From NCBI RefSeq assembly GCF_020921035.1, contig NC_063154.1, positions 6,758,001 to 6,822,000 on the forward strand: 64,000 nucleotides of DNA. The letters run 5' to 3'. Source of the stretch: Rhodamnia argentea (taxonomy: Eukaryota > Streptophyta > Magnoliopsida > Myrtales > Myrtaceae). The notes beneath the pieces were generated by a model. It searched no databases. It saw only the letters and a program-made list of their open reading frames with translations, and was not told the origin of the DNA. Both the position numbers and the translations under genes were made by a program. Shown here piece by piece: positions 11,851-24,549 of the stretch (within the stretch, counting starts at the first letter, position 1; every line of letters begins with the position of its first letter).

Positions 11851-12805
11851 CTACGAGTATGCGCTGCGCTCGTTATAACTTATAAGTCCCGTTTGTTTCT
11901 CCCTTATTGTAGTTAAAAAAATGCACAAAAAGATATGCCTGACTTTAAATGATTCTAAATGTTGAAACTCATGTATTCCAAATATTTGAGCTATTAGCTA
12001 GTTGATGCAAGTCCGATTTCGTTCGATTAGTAAACTCTGAAGTTTAAAAATGAATGTTAATTATTTTTATATAAACTGATTGCCTTCTTTTACCTCACAC
12101 ATAATCAAATTGACCAAGTAACACTATGCAATTTTGATTAAATGTGTATAGGATGTGGATCATATCCATAGCTTGCATCCCAATTGCGACCTCTCTTTTC
12201 GCCAGAATTAATATCGTTCGGACCATGTCCGAGGGGTGAATTTCTATCCTTATGTTATGGCATCTAGCTAGTACAAGGTTTGAGGAGATGTCCCAAGAGT
12301 GATTTGGCAAAATGGACTTATCAACAGTTATCCGAATTCGGACAAAGCCGGAGACCTTTCAACCAGAATGAAAGGATGGTGTGGAAAAACCTGGTCCTAT
12401 ATTTCCTCGGACTCTTCACATTCGACTTTCCGAATAAGCTCTTCTTAACTTATCCGCCCGGCAAATAGTAGTCCGGCTCGCGATGTCCGGCGCGTCGAAC
12501 TATAGATCTTTTCGCGCCGTCCTATAGTTATTATCGACCCGCATCGTGGATGAGACGTAAGACCACTTGTTCAGCCTCACAGTCCGGCTTTCAATAGCCT
12601 CCGAAATTGGAAGTTTCACCACAGTTTGGGCCACTTGGATGAGTGAGAGAATCCTGGAAAGTCAACGGAATCCTACATGCCAGCAAAACAAACACGACCC
12701 GCATTCTGGTTTGAACCATTCTCTAACAAGGAACATTCAGCCCTTAAAACAAGCACGCCCACCTTCCATCATTGTTCAGGCATCATCCAATTTCCAGCGT
12801 CCCCA
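11851..12805. other. Intergenic region and promoter side of the CML gene
   Basis: No gene or repeat family is recognised. The reading frame of the CML gene is open upstream of 12806 as far as 12677, but the extra residues do not look like EF-hand sequence and there is no transit-peptide character, so I treat this as 5' UTR. Confidence 0.4.
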
Positions 12806-13297
12806 ATGGCTGCCGCCGCTTCTGCTGCCCTCCAATCCGAGCAGCTGAAGCAGCTCAGGGACATCTTCGCCCGCTTCGACATGGACGCCGACGGCAGCCT
12901 CACCCAGCTCGAGCTCGCCGCCCTCCTCCGCTCCCTCGGCCTCAAGCCCACGGGCGACCAGATCCACGCCATGCTCGCCGACATGGACTCCAACGGGAAC
13001 GGCTCGGTCGAGTTCGACGAGCTGGTGGCCGCCCTCCTGCCCGACATGACCGAGCAGGTCCTCGTCAACCAGGAGCAGCTGGCGGAGGTGTTCCGGCTGT
13101 TCGACCGCGACGGCAACGGCTACATCACCCCGGCCGAGCTGGCCGGGTCGATGGCCAAGATGGGCCACCCCCTGACGTACCGCGAGCTGTCGGAGATGAT
13201 GAGGGAGGCCGACACCAACGGCGACGGCGTCATCAGCTTCCAGGAGTTCGCCACCATCATGGCCCGGTCCGCCGTAGATTTCCTTGGCCTGCGTTAG
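12806..13297 (+). CDS. Calmodulin-like protein, four EF-hands (CML15/16/18 group)
   Basis: This intronless gene encodes 163 residues, all within four EF-hands. The calcium loops are at residues 25-36 (DMDADGSLTQLE), 61-72 (DSNGNGSVEFDE), 100-111 (DRDGNGYITPAE) and 136-147 (DTNGDGVISFQE). All four keep acidic residues at loop positions 1 and 12 and glycine at 6, so all should bind calcium. The product is a calcium sensor that would act by binding target proteins in the cytosol or nucleus. The start at 12806 is chosen because family members begin shortly before the first EF-hand; the frame is open for another 43 codons upstream. The coding sequence is strikingly GC-rich compared with its AT-rich flanks, which is common for intronless plant CML genes. 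The CML15/16/18 grouping rests on the LTQLELAALLRSLG and KMGHPLTYRELSEMM stretches as I remember them. Confidence 0.92.
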   Translation: MAAAASAALQSEQLKQLRDIFARFDMDADGSLTQLELAALLRSLGLKPTGDQIHAMLADMDSNGNGSVEFDELVAALLPDMTEQVLVNQEQLAEVFRLFDRDGNGYITPAELAGSMAKMGHPLTYRELSEMMREADTNGDGVISFQEFATIMARSAVDFLGLR

Positions 13298-14303
13298 CTT
13301 TAGGAGGCGGCGATTCGTGACGATTCAGTTTCGGCGGGCAACCATGAATCGAGATCCGCCCAAGGATGATGGTGAATGAGTTGACTTGGTCGTGTTTGAC
13401 CTTTAGGTTGTAGCTTGAACTTGTCTGGGGCCTGCAAGGCTGTGTCCAGGAAGGAGAAGGTAGAGTTTTGTACAAAGAAAAAAATATATTAAATTTATCA
13501 GTTGCATTCTAAACATTTGCGCGTTTTACCGATTGCTAATATTCTTATGGATTAGAACCTCCATGTATTTAGTCAATAATTGAAATTGTCGTCTAACGTC
13601 AAATATTTAGTCCACTATAGATAGTGAAGATGTGGACTTAATTTCGAGATTACAGAAACTTTATTGTACTTTAGATGAGATTATAAGGATCACGCTAATT
13701 TGACACTCTAAATAGCTACAACGCTCCCTACCTTACCGAGTTGATGAAAAGAACCTCAAGAAAATTCACTAATAAAAATCACAAAATGGAAAGTTGCTAT
13801 TTATTGAACATGCACAAGACGCACGTTGTCATGAAAATTCAAAATTGTCCGTACTAATCACAACAACGATGCTTTATTGCACCATTTCACGTTGTTTTCC
13901 TTTCATCCGTGTACAAACTTTATTTCCTTTCTTCTGCTTACTAATGTGTTCAAGCAGATTTTTATAATGTTGGTCAACTTCGTTAATGAACATATCTTAT
14001 ATATAGATTATAAACATAAAGAGTTTGCAACTTTAACCAAAGAACCCCTCCAAAAAAGATTGAACTAAAGAGCTGTATATCACAAGAAGTTATTAAAAAT
14101 TAAACATCAAAGGGACATTATACATATAATACATACGTATATATGCGTGTGTACGCTCAAAGATTCTCGTAAAAGAGCAACTAGAATGTAAACTCATTCG
14201 ATTTGAACGCAAAAGAGGAAACAAAACTTTAAGAAATGTTGATAAAATCATTAGATTTTTTTTTTGGTAAAAAAAATCATTAGATTAACTGATCTAGTGA
14301 TTG
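13298..14303. other. 3' flank of the CML gene, no gene recognised
   Basis: AT-rich sequence after the CML stop. The first 200 bases are probably 3' UTR. No further gene or clear repeat is seen before the element at 14304. Confidence 0.4.
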
Positions 14304-15075
14304 TTAGAGCCGTCAATATGGGTCAATGACCCATTTTTACCCATATTTTATTCAATGGATTGCATATGGGTTTTAAGTTTTTCAAGGGCCGAATGAAAAT
14401 GGGTCCAAAAAATTTAAGTTGAATTAAATGGGTTAAAAATGGATTACACACTTAAACCCATTTTCGACCCATATTAGACCCATTTTCGATCCATGAGGGC
14501 AGATCCCACAAACAAGTTGCAAATGAGCCCAAGGCCTCAAAGGCTTAACTTGGTTATTTTTTTTAAATTTTCTATTTTTATAAGTGAATGAAAGAAATCA
14601 AAAAAGAAAAATAAAATAAAATATATAAATATTTTTTTGTTGTACTGCCACTGCCGGTTGCCGGCGGCGGTCATCACCGTCCATTGGTCCACGAGAAAAA
14701 AGAAAGAAAAAAATAAAAAAATCCATAAAAATTAGAAAAATAGGAAAAAATTTCTCTAGATATTTTATTGCATGAATGCATTTTAGTAATATCATTTTTA
14801 TTTTATTTAATATTTATTATTATTATATTTGGTTTTTTTTTATTTGATGTGAATTTTTTATCTAGTAACATATACATGTGAAGAGTTTAAAATATGTTAA
14901 ATGAATTATATATGTTTTCTTGGAATATTAGTGTGGTTTGATAATATGGATCAAAACTTGTAGGGTTGGGTATGGGTCATTGAATATCGGTGAAAACGGA
15001 TTAGACGAGTCAATATGGGTCGTATCATATTCGATCCAACCTAATGCCGTTCCGATCACCCATTTGACACCTCTA
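14304..15075. mobile_element. hAT-like MITE
   Basis: The left end reads TAGAGCCGTCAATATGGGT and the right end is the imperfect inverse of TAGAGGTGTCAAATGGGT. The flanks AGTGATTG (14296-14303) and ACTGATTG (15075-15082) match at seven of eight positions, as expected for an 8-bp hAT target-site duplication; exact edges are uncertain by one base. The interior is AT-rich with a short GC-rich core at about 14640-14690 and repeated tracts based on ACCCATTTT. There is no transposase, so it is non-autonomous. Confidence 0.65.
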
Positions 15076-15232
15076 CTGATTGCATATATGTCATCTTTCA
15101 TCAATCTTACCATTAATGAATTCCCAATGAGGACTATTTTGGATCATTTAAAGTTCAGGTTTTGTCCAAAGTTATCGAGAGGTGAAAATAGAGGAAATCT
15201 AAAGATAATATTAGTTGAACCTTGAAAGTTAA

Positions 15233-16032
15233 GGGTGCGTATCATAATACTTCTGGAAGTTGATTTTTGCTTCAGAAGTGCTTTTGGAGCAGAAATCCGT
15301 TTGGTAATATAACTTCTGAAGAAAAAAATTTGTTTGATAAAAATTTTTACTTCTGAAAGAAATTTTCACTTCTAAAGTTTTGTCCCCAATTTGAAAAGTT
15401 AAAAAAAATAATTTCTCCAACTTAAAAAGTACTTCTCGCATCACCTTGTTTTTTTTACGCCATCACCCTCTTTTCGATAATACCCACCTTCGCTAACCTC
15501 CATCGTCACGGACCGTCGCCGGCCGCCGCCCATCGCTAACCTCCACCGGCCGTCATCCACGACCACTGCTAACCGCCGACCATCGCCTGGTCCCGCCTAC
15601 CGCAGACCTTCGCCGGCCACCACCCGTCGACCGTCCCCGATAACCAACCACCCCCGATCTCCGCCTGGTGCAGCCCATCGCCGCTCGCAACCATTGACCA
15701 CCGTGGCTGCAGTCGCCGAGTCGCCATCTCCGGCCGATGGAGTAAAAAATAAATAATATTTTAATAATAACAATTATTTAAAAATAAATTTAAAAAGTTA
15801 AAAAATGAAGTATAAATTTTTTGGCCACCAATAATAACTTTTTATAGAATATTTTGTGTTAATAATGTTCCAGAAACAGAAGTTTTCAACCATTATCAAA
15901 CGAATTTCTATGATCAGAAATAACTTCTAGAATAGAAGTAAAAAATTCAACTTTTGCTTTTGAGAAGAAGTAGGAAAATCAACTTCTGACCGGAAGTTGA
16001 TTTCTGAAGCGTAAATGTTATCATGCGCGCCC
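15233..16032. mobile_element. Foldback element, family B copy 1
   Basis: The long imperfect inverted repeats begin GGGTGCGTATCATAATA at the left and end TGTTATCATGCGCGCCC at the right. The arms are built from CTTCTG and CAGAAGT words, such as AACTTCTG and CAGAAGTTG. A GC-rich core of CCGCCG and CACCGG words lies at about 15475-15740. It has no coding capacity. The copy at 26996-27858 has the same arms and core. Confidence 0.65.
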
Positions 16033-17101
16033 AAGTAAACAAGTTTGTTTTTATGATTTTTATTATTTAAGTAAACGAAAGTATTGAGAAAATAAAACTC
16101 ATTTGTTCAAAATAAGTTACGAAATTTAGAGATTAATACCAACCTTTGATTTAAATCAGTTATGAACAAAAGCAATTAAATATGTCAGATGTGACAATTA
16201 AATACAGTCTACACATAGGTATTCGAATGTGACTAGCACAATAGAAATGAGGCATTTTGTTGGTAAACATTGCCACAATAAATCCATTGTTTAGGATTCA
16301 TTTGTTTCGAGAAAAATAAATAATCTAAAAAATATTTTCCTAAAAATGATCACTTGTATCGCTTGAAGAATGAATAAACTTAAAATATTTTCATCGACTA
16401 TTTATTTCAATTAATGCAAGCGATCATTTTTGAGAACATATTTTTTTCCAAAATAAACAGAGAGAAGACTTTTCTAACAAACTACAATCCTACTATTATC
16501 GCCATAGAAAATTCTTAAGAGACATTTATAATAATAACCCTATTTGACTTAAAATAATTCAAATTTTCAGGATACTCGAACACAATCAGTGCATTGAAAT
16601 AGTTTCCTTAACTGGTTGTTTTACAAACATTCCCGGACACTCATCAGCAAAATACATCATCTACTATAATCTATATACAGATATCCAAAAAGGCTACACA
16701 ACCTGAATCGACAATGTATATATCTGCCATAATTCATTACAAAGAGAAGAGATTGTGTGCAGTGTATGTCTCCTATAATTTGAAAATCTACAGAATCTAC
16801 AGCAAAGCTAACATATGGTACAGCTTTTTCTCTCTACTTTTTTTTTCCACATCTAGAGCTTGATACTAAGTAAAATTGCAAAACATATCTGGGCTGTCTA
16901 CGACATCCGGAGAGTGATTCGGCTTATGCAGAGCCGGTGGATCCCCATGCTCGTAAAATCGTATACTCTTAAGGATTCTTCGAAATTAGACAGGTCTGCA
17001 GGAATAAGTGTGTTCCTGGACTGCAAGATTTACAGGATGAACTAAGCCGTAAGCCGTAAGCCATATGTCGGTCATACTCACATCCGCCTCAACATATCGC
17101 G
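16033..17101. other. 3' flank of the flippase gene, with a small foldback repeat
   Basis: About 16283-16460 is a short foldback with GGAAAA- and TTTTCC-type arms resembling family A but without a GC core. Nearer 17101 the sequence should be the 3' UTR of the minus-strand flippase gene. The CCGTAAG words at 17046-17062 are a tiny tandem repeat. Confidence 0.4.
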
Positions 17102-20100
17102 CTACTGAGGATCACTCAATCCTCCTTTGTGCCTGATCCACTGGATCCTTTCATGGTACATGGGGAAAAACTCCATCTGAATCGCGGAGTAAGTGAAATA
17201 TGGGATAAGGGTGCAGATCGTCACGAAAAGCGTCACAACCCAAAAGGCCGGCGATGGTGCGAGGGCTTCAACAAGGAGCTTGTAGGCAGTAGTGGATAGA
17301 GTTGGAGACATGGCTCCATATGCTAAACAGAAGAGGTACCAAAATATGATCGAGCCCCAGATGAGTATGTGCTGTATTAAGGTGAAGTACCTAATGGTTA
17401 TCGCCATCTGCAGATTCACCGCCCATACGACGCAGGTGTACATTGTTGTACCCAAGATGTCCCTCCCAGCAACATGTCCATCGCTGTTGAATGCTTGGTG
17501 CTCCAGTGTGCTTGTGCAGAGGAAGAAAATTATGGTTGCACTAAGGAACCCATTAAACATCCAGCCAAGTATCCAACCCCAGCGGAAGAGGACATTTTGA
17601 GCCCCTCCTTGGTATAGCAAGGGGAACTGCCACACGAAAGTTGAAGATGAGTCGAACTAAACAAAAATAATCCCAAGAAAATCAAATTACTGGTTCTAGC
17701 TGTCCTCAATAGCTTCAAAATGCAAAGCAGACAGGCCCCTGTGATCAATGACCCTGCTAGGATGCTGAGATTATTGTTGACACAAGATTTAAAGATGATC
17801 CAAAGCTTCTAGCTAAATACAATAAGCAAATCCAATGACATTCAGGGAGCTAAAAAAGCTGAAGTCTTAAAATTCGCAAGATGCTCGAATCATGCCCATG
17901 TATTCGCATTTATTCTGTGGAGGATCATGAGACATGAGATTCACAATATGAATAGTTTGGACACAAAATGTTTTCAAGAGTAATAAAAGATGCATATTAT
18001 GAAGACGGATATACCTTTAGACAGAGCCGTGCTGATACATCCTGATCAAAAACTCCCAGAGCAACCACAGGAAGTGATGAGAAGAAGACGTTATAAAGTG
18101 ACAAAAACCAGTCATTGTATGCAGGTTGCCCTGAAAAGGCTGCATGTGCCTCATATAAGAAGAGGGAGAAACCAAACGTGATGTTCTTGAAGAAAAAGTA
18201 GCATATCTGGCAGAAAAAACAGAGCAACATCACCACATGAAGCTTTACTCAATGAGAACAACATTTGTCTTCATCCTATGAATTGTATGCTTGTCCCTCA
18301 TTTAAAAGACAAATATATTCATTTATTTATTGGTTCATCCTGTTTTTCCAAAGAGATAAAAACACGCCTATAAATGATCATGTCCTTATCTTCAAATCAA
18401 TATGTAGAAGGTCTTTACCATCATTGAAATCCTTCTGTAACACCAATGCCCATGGACGAGTAGCAGGCGTTCTAGGTGTCGAAACTGTGCAATTGCAATA
18501 TCACTGGCCATGACTGCCTGAAGAGTTTACATAACAACAATGAGAAACATAAAAGGCGTTAGAAAAAAACACAACTGTTGCGGGTGGATAATATAATTCT
18601 GAAGGTCTTAAAACTGCATGTTAAGCACCTGCATTCCTTCGACACCACTAATTCCAATTCCAATATCTGCTTCTTGAAGCATTCCTACATCATTGGCACC
18701 GTCACCTATTGCCAATGTTACTTTCCCAGTTCCTGACTTGACCAGTCTTGTGACCTATGTTTTACCAGTTCAGGCAATGAAATCATGTTATTTCACTGGA
18801 TCATTTGTTTAGTAACCATATTACGGCAAAAAAACTCATGCTATCGAGGTACCCCATCATGGAAAAGTTTGAAAAGAATATTATGACTCACCAGGGCCTT
18901 CTGTTTTGGTGATGAACGACAGCAAATAACCGATGCACAGCCCATTGCAAGCTCTAGAAACATGTTTTTCATGTCATCTTCCAGAGCATAACCAAGTGAT
19001 TTTCCGTCAATGATTAAAGCAACTTCTTTGAGAGGACCACTTGATGTAGCCAATGAAACCTTCCCTCTCGTAATCTGATCGCGAATACTCGCCTTTGATG
19101 CCTAAAAGACAACCATCACTTCATTTAGTATCCACATGGATTATCTTAAATATGGATTTACCCACTGCCAACATAAAGTCTGCAACTGCCTTCTATTGGC
19201 ATTCCAAAGAGTCATCAGCCAGAGCCAAGGAGCAGCACACATCGCATTCTGTAAACCGCTGGATACTTTATCAGGTGTCATTAACAATGATCCCACACAA
19301 ATCCAATTGGATTACAATATTGTATTACGAGTTAGAAATTGATTTTACAAGAGGATTGCCAGCCACAGTTTTGAGTCAGCATGCATGACTAGCACTTGAG
19401 GAGGAAGCTAGATGTTTCTGTGCTTACATTGTCGATGCATCTTTTCAACTCATTTAGAACTGAAGATGCCCTCTCCCATGGTTTCTTAGGAAATTAGGCT
19501 CAATATATATTTCTTGCAACCAACGAAAATTCCATTTTTTGCTGTTTTCAAAATTTCTCTTCAAAACCACGTTTGATGAGGAGCCATTCTAGCATCACTA
19601 CTGAGACCAAGTTAAAGTAGACAAGAGTTTCTCACTAATCGCAAGTCATGCAAAATCCCAGAGCAAATAAGGTGGCCTGATTTTTACGTAGTTCAGTGGA
19701 CTTCTCACTATACTCCCAAACAATTTAAAAACAGGTGAGAGCATGTATAGTTTGCTGGATGTACCAATTTAAAAGAAAATCATAAATGATTTACTGTCCA
19801 AAGAGATACCTCAATAATAGCAGACTTATCTTGCAACTTTTCTAGAGCCTGAATATGTGAAGTTTCTAAACTGATTATGAACTGCTCCATCCCTCGTCTG
19901 AGCAGACTGCAAGCAAACCTGCAAATTTATATTTCCAAGTGAGGAAAACAGACATGAAAATATAGATAGCTTCGTCTTCAAACTATGACATCTCTGTGTA
20001 CCCAATGTTAATAGCAGTCTCCATCTTGTCTCCAGTCAAAACCCAAATCTTAATTCCAGCTTGGGCAAGCTTGTAAATGCAATCTGGTACCTGACAGGAA

Positions 20101-23100
20101 GGAAAGACGAAAACTTATTCTTGAGCTCCAAAGCATTTTCCAAGGCCGACTGACATTCCTCTGACAGAATTAGGCATATAGGAAACTCACCCCATTCTGC
20201 AGTTTGTCCTCAACAGCAGTGGCACCGAGAAGAGTCAATTCTTTCTCAATCATCTCTGTCGCTTCAGCAATCAAATCATCATGATCGGCACTAACCGAAT
20301 TCTTCGCCTCATTGAATTTTTTGTTGAACTTGCGGTATTCTTCCTCATCGAGTTCACGATAAGCAAGTATCAATGTCCTCAAGCCTGCATCGGCATATTC
20401 ATTCACATGTTTCCTCGTATCCTCTTCAAAATCACTGCTGTCCTTGGAAAGCCTTTCAAACATGACACTGCATTGTATATGCACTAATCATGGTTTAGAA
20501 CACAACAAAGACGAATATTAGAACCTTCAAGTCATGATGCTAAATACAAACCTGTCAGCACCTTTACAGAGCAGTAATATTTTTCCTTCCTCATCTCTTA
20601 CAATAACAGACATCCGCTTTCTTGAGCTGTTAAATTCTAAGACATTTAGAACCTGATATACCCTGCAAACAGGAAGTTTTGCATACAAAGAATATATTAG
20701 AGATTAAGAATGAAAATAAGCAACTCGAATGTTAAAAATTCAGATATGCACCAAAAGAAATACAAACAGATTAAGCAATTCAGAACTTGAAATTAATAGC
20801 AAAACTAGATCTTTCCAGTTAAAAAGAGAAGAAAAAAGGAAAGATCCTTTATGCAGCTAATTCTTATTCTAGAGCAAAGCACTAAATATCGAGACAAATT
20901 GCACATTGCAATCCAGCAAGGGAAGTTTATCCAATATCACAAACAATCATTTTTTACTTCCATTTACCTATCAACTATCCTTTTAGATTCTGGATCCAGC
21001 TCACGTAGTGAGATACTCGTCTGTTTCCTCTCGTAGAACTCAAACCCGAGTTCTCTTGCTGCAACAACAAAAGCAGCTTCATCTGGTGATTCGGCTTCAT
21101 ATGAGACTTCTCCTGTAGTTTCTTCCACTTCAGGTATGGCAGTATGGCAAAGTGCCAGCAAACGAAAGAACTTCCGAATGACATCTGCATGAGGCTCTTT
21201 TACCCAATTTCCATTCATGATCCTCCCATCATAAAAATTGAAGCCTTTAATATGTGACTCTTTAACAGGTAAACACTCGATCTGGTCACAGCCATTCAGC
21301 TTGTCATGAGCTAAAGGTAAGCCATTCCTCCTCTTCATGGCCCTCTCTACCTCTGTGACATTGGTTCCATAAGCTGTCCCGGCAATCGAACACTTGATGA
21401 ATTCCATTTTATTGCAGGTCAGAGTTCCTGTCTTGTCTGAAAGAACTGTATCAACTTGGCCAAGTTCCTCATTCAAGTTTGATGTGCGAGCATGAGCTGG
21501 TTTGTCGGCTTCTTCATAGTACATTTCTTTGTCTCGATTAATGAAAATGCATTGAACAATTTTGACAATTTCTATAGACACGTACAAGGAAATTGGGATG
21601 AAATAGCCAAACAACATCAACCCCGTCAAGAAGTGATAGATGGCAGCTGCAGGAGCTCTTTTAGGGTCAAAGAAAATGGTGGAGTGGTCCGGCCTAAGAT
21701 ACCACCTTTTCATCCTATCACTTTCTAGGTCGTCTTTAGTCCAAATGCCAAAGAAGATAGATCCAACAAGAGACATAGAGAATACTATTAAGAACAGAAG
21801 ATAGATGATCTTATCCATCTTCCTCTCAATTTTACTCCTCTTTGAAGGGGGGTCAGTTGCATTTTGAATGACTTTGGTGTCGTGACCCGTGAATATGACA
21901 GCCCCATATATATAATCCGTGTTTCGCAGTTTGGAGTCTCGGAGGAGAAGTTGTTGTGGAGAAAGGGGATACTGATTTGCTTCAAACTCCATGCTTCCAA
22001 TGAAAGAATACAAATGTGCATTGGGGTCTTCACATCTGACAGATGCCTTGAAGTCCCGGAAGCTTGAGTCCGAACAATAGCTAGAGGTTGCCTCCAAACC
22101 TTGTTTCAGTTTCAAATTCGTCTCCCCATCAAGGTTCATGGTCTCAACATAACAAACAGCATCTGCATAAGTAGATGAAAGCAAAAGAAGGTCTGCAGGG
22201 AAGAATTCATCCTTCTCTACCTTCACTAAATCTCCCACTCTCAGATTCTTCCATTCGGTGTAATCAAATACTCCATTATGCTTATGCACTTTCACCTTTC
22301 TATTGTTTACCTCAATATCCTGACAAATAAATCACAGGCAAACTTACAGATTTAAAAGGGCTCGATTTGACAACTTAAATGAATGAACAGTAATCATCAG
22401 CAGCACATACAATCTGCCCTGAGGTCATTCAAAAACAGCCTACTTTATCAATTCAATGAATAAGCATCTCCGTCTTTGTTAGTCTGAGATTTGCACATAA
22501 GTAGTCCAACAGAATCTAACAACCCAATGATCCTTAAACCTAGTTTATCATTTTAACAGCTCTTTGGCCAACGAAATCTGTTGTTAAAGTTCATCTCTCC
22601 TTGCAATTTAATAGGACCAAAATTTATGGGCATGCATGTAAGCAGACAAACCACATGAATCAGGGCACACTGAAAGTCTGTCTGATTCATTATGATAACA
22701 TCCTAAGCATCACACATGATATCTTTACTGGGTTTCTTCTTTAGATGAAAACACTCGCAGATTGCTGTCTCTCATGAAGTTTCAACTGCCTGATAGAATG
22801 GAAGTACTTCATTTGTTTCACATCTTAATCAGATGATTGCCAAATGCTTAATTAGATTCATCACTCAAATTTAAGATGCCACCAAGCATGTCTCTTCCCA
22901 GTGGTTTCGACATCTATGGCGTTCAGCTACTATATTTTTTTCGATATTAAACTATCACACAGGTCCTAAGATACCAAGTATATAACACAATACGAAACTT
23001 CACAAGCAAGTCAAATTGAGAAAGCATAATGAGCACCTGCAGTTTACGCCGCCAGTCTTCAATGCCTTCCTTGATCATGCTTGCCCCTATAACAATGAAA

Positions 23101-23429
23101 AGAGGGATAATGGCACTAACAGCTGTATATGGCGCCAGTGGAGTGAAGGCCAGGGTACCGGTAACGAGGAAGTAAAAATTGGCCACTCTTCTGAACTGCT
23201 CAAACAATGATTTAGGCAAGAAAGTTGCAACTGTGTACTTTGTAGTCCTAACATAATTGGTCCCGTAATGTCTAATGCTAGACTCAAAAGACTCTGGTTC
23301 GTTGCAGTAAACCACCCTCGAAAATCCCGGCCTTCCAATTCGCGAATGATCTTCTTGCAAAGAAGCTTTCCAACATCCGAAGGAGTAGATTTTGCTCAGA
23401 CGAAGCTTCCTTCTTGTTTCACCGGCCAT
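17102..23429 (-). CDS. P4-type phospholipid-transporting ATPase (ALA9-12 group)
   Basis: Eleven exons on the minus strand: 23429-23037, 22319-20968, 20662-20552, 20467-20191, 20090-20002, 19918-19810, 19101-18892, 18754-18629, 18517-18419, 18206-18015 and 17626-17102. All joins are GT-AG and keep phase, giving 1160 residues. P4-ATPases flip phospholipids to the cytosolic leaflet, usually with an ALIS/CDC50 partner. Visible motifs are DGET at 195-198, the P4 signature PISL at 373-376 in membrane segment 4, the phosphorylated aspartate D426 in DKTGT, TGDK at about 730-733 and GDGAND at 864-869. About ten membrane segments are expected. The start is the ATG at 23429 ([18 protein letters not shown]), matching the family N-terminus. 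The C-terminus stops at DPQ, earlier than in relatives. ALA9-12 placement is by motif memory. Confidence 0.93.
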
Positions 23430-24270
23430 CAATTACTTCTTTCTCGGACCGGCACAACCAAGTACTGCGACAGAAACCACAAAGAACAACCCCAGCCAGA
23501 GAGACCCAATTGCCAAAATTGAACAATGCTCCTTCCTGGCTGATTACCCCCACAAAAACACGGCTTAGAAGGCATCAGATAGATCCTACAACAGAGACCG
23601 AAGGACAACACCCGTATTCAACGCACTGATCGCACCTCAGATCGGGAAGAGAAACCCAGAAAAGAGAAGGGGCGCAGAAGACGACCCGAGTGAATGTCGC
23701 AAGCAACAATGCCAAGGAAGGGGAGAGAAGAAAGAACTCGGAAAAGCGAGGCGTCTCCAAGAAAAAGCCTCAAGAAAAGAATAACCTTGGAGGGGTGAAA
23801 ATAAGGAGCGAAGCAGAATAAAATAATCGGGTCAAGCGTCTCGCGACAAACGACCATGTTCGCTCGTACGGCCAACAACCGATACCGAGCTACAGAGAAG
23901 CTCCGAATGTAATCTCCGTCCCCAGAAAGAACCGCCAATTCACCCCAAAAAAATAAAAAAAGACCAAATCTTTCTGCTTCGGAGAACCGAGTCGAAGCAA
24001 CAAAATTATACAACACAGCGAGCGACGACCAAGAACGTGGGGTGAATGAATATTCTCTGCCTCCCTCTCAACCATGGCGTAAGCGCGAGACTTTGAATGC
24101 GTTTTCTCTCTCTCGCAGACCCCTCTTGGGGTCTTGACTTCGCATCGCGCCGTCTCATCCTCGTTTCTTGATTTTTCTATTTTCTCTCTCTTGCTACGCG
24201 TATCTCTTGCTACGCGTATTTCGCTTTAACTATTCCTCGTATTCATACTAGGAAAAAATCTGTCAGATTC
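23430..24270. other. 5' region of the flippase gene
   Basis: This lies upstream of the minus-strand start codon. It has only short frames. The CT-rich block at 24100-24190 (GA-rich on the gene strand) is a likely 5' UTR or start-site region, and an intron in the 5' UTR is possible. The direct repeat of TTGCTACGCGTAT at about 24190-24220 has no obvious function. Confidence 0.35.
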
Positions 24271-24549
24271 AGCAAGGAATGTGAAGTGATAATGACGATC
24301 TATCTCTCTCACTGAATAGAATTTTGTCTTCTTCATCTAGAACAAATCGGAAAATTCGTTGTTCTTGAGATGGCAAGGTTTCCCGAACTTCGTGGGAATC
24401 AATAACATCCGTCGGATCAGAAAAGATCAGAGAAAAGGGTCGCTTCTTGAAATTACAGACGGCGAAGATACAGGGAAGACGCGAACAAAAGAGCAGAAAT
24501 TTTTCCAATGGGGGGACTCGCTGGTGGGTTGGTTACGCTTCAGGTTATA

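Noticed and set aside
12772..13320. Long overlapping frames on both strands over the CML gene
   Set aside because: They are by-products of the GC-rich EF-hand coding sequence. Only the 12806-13297 frame has domain content.
23432..23432. Flippase start one codon upstream of 23429
   Set aside because: That codon is TTG. The ATG at 23429 gives the family N-terminus.
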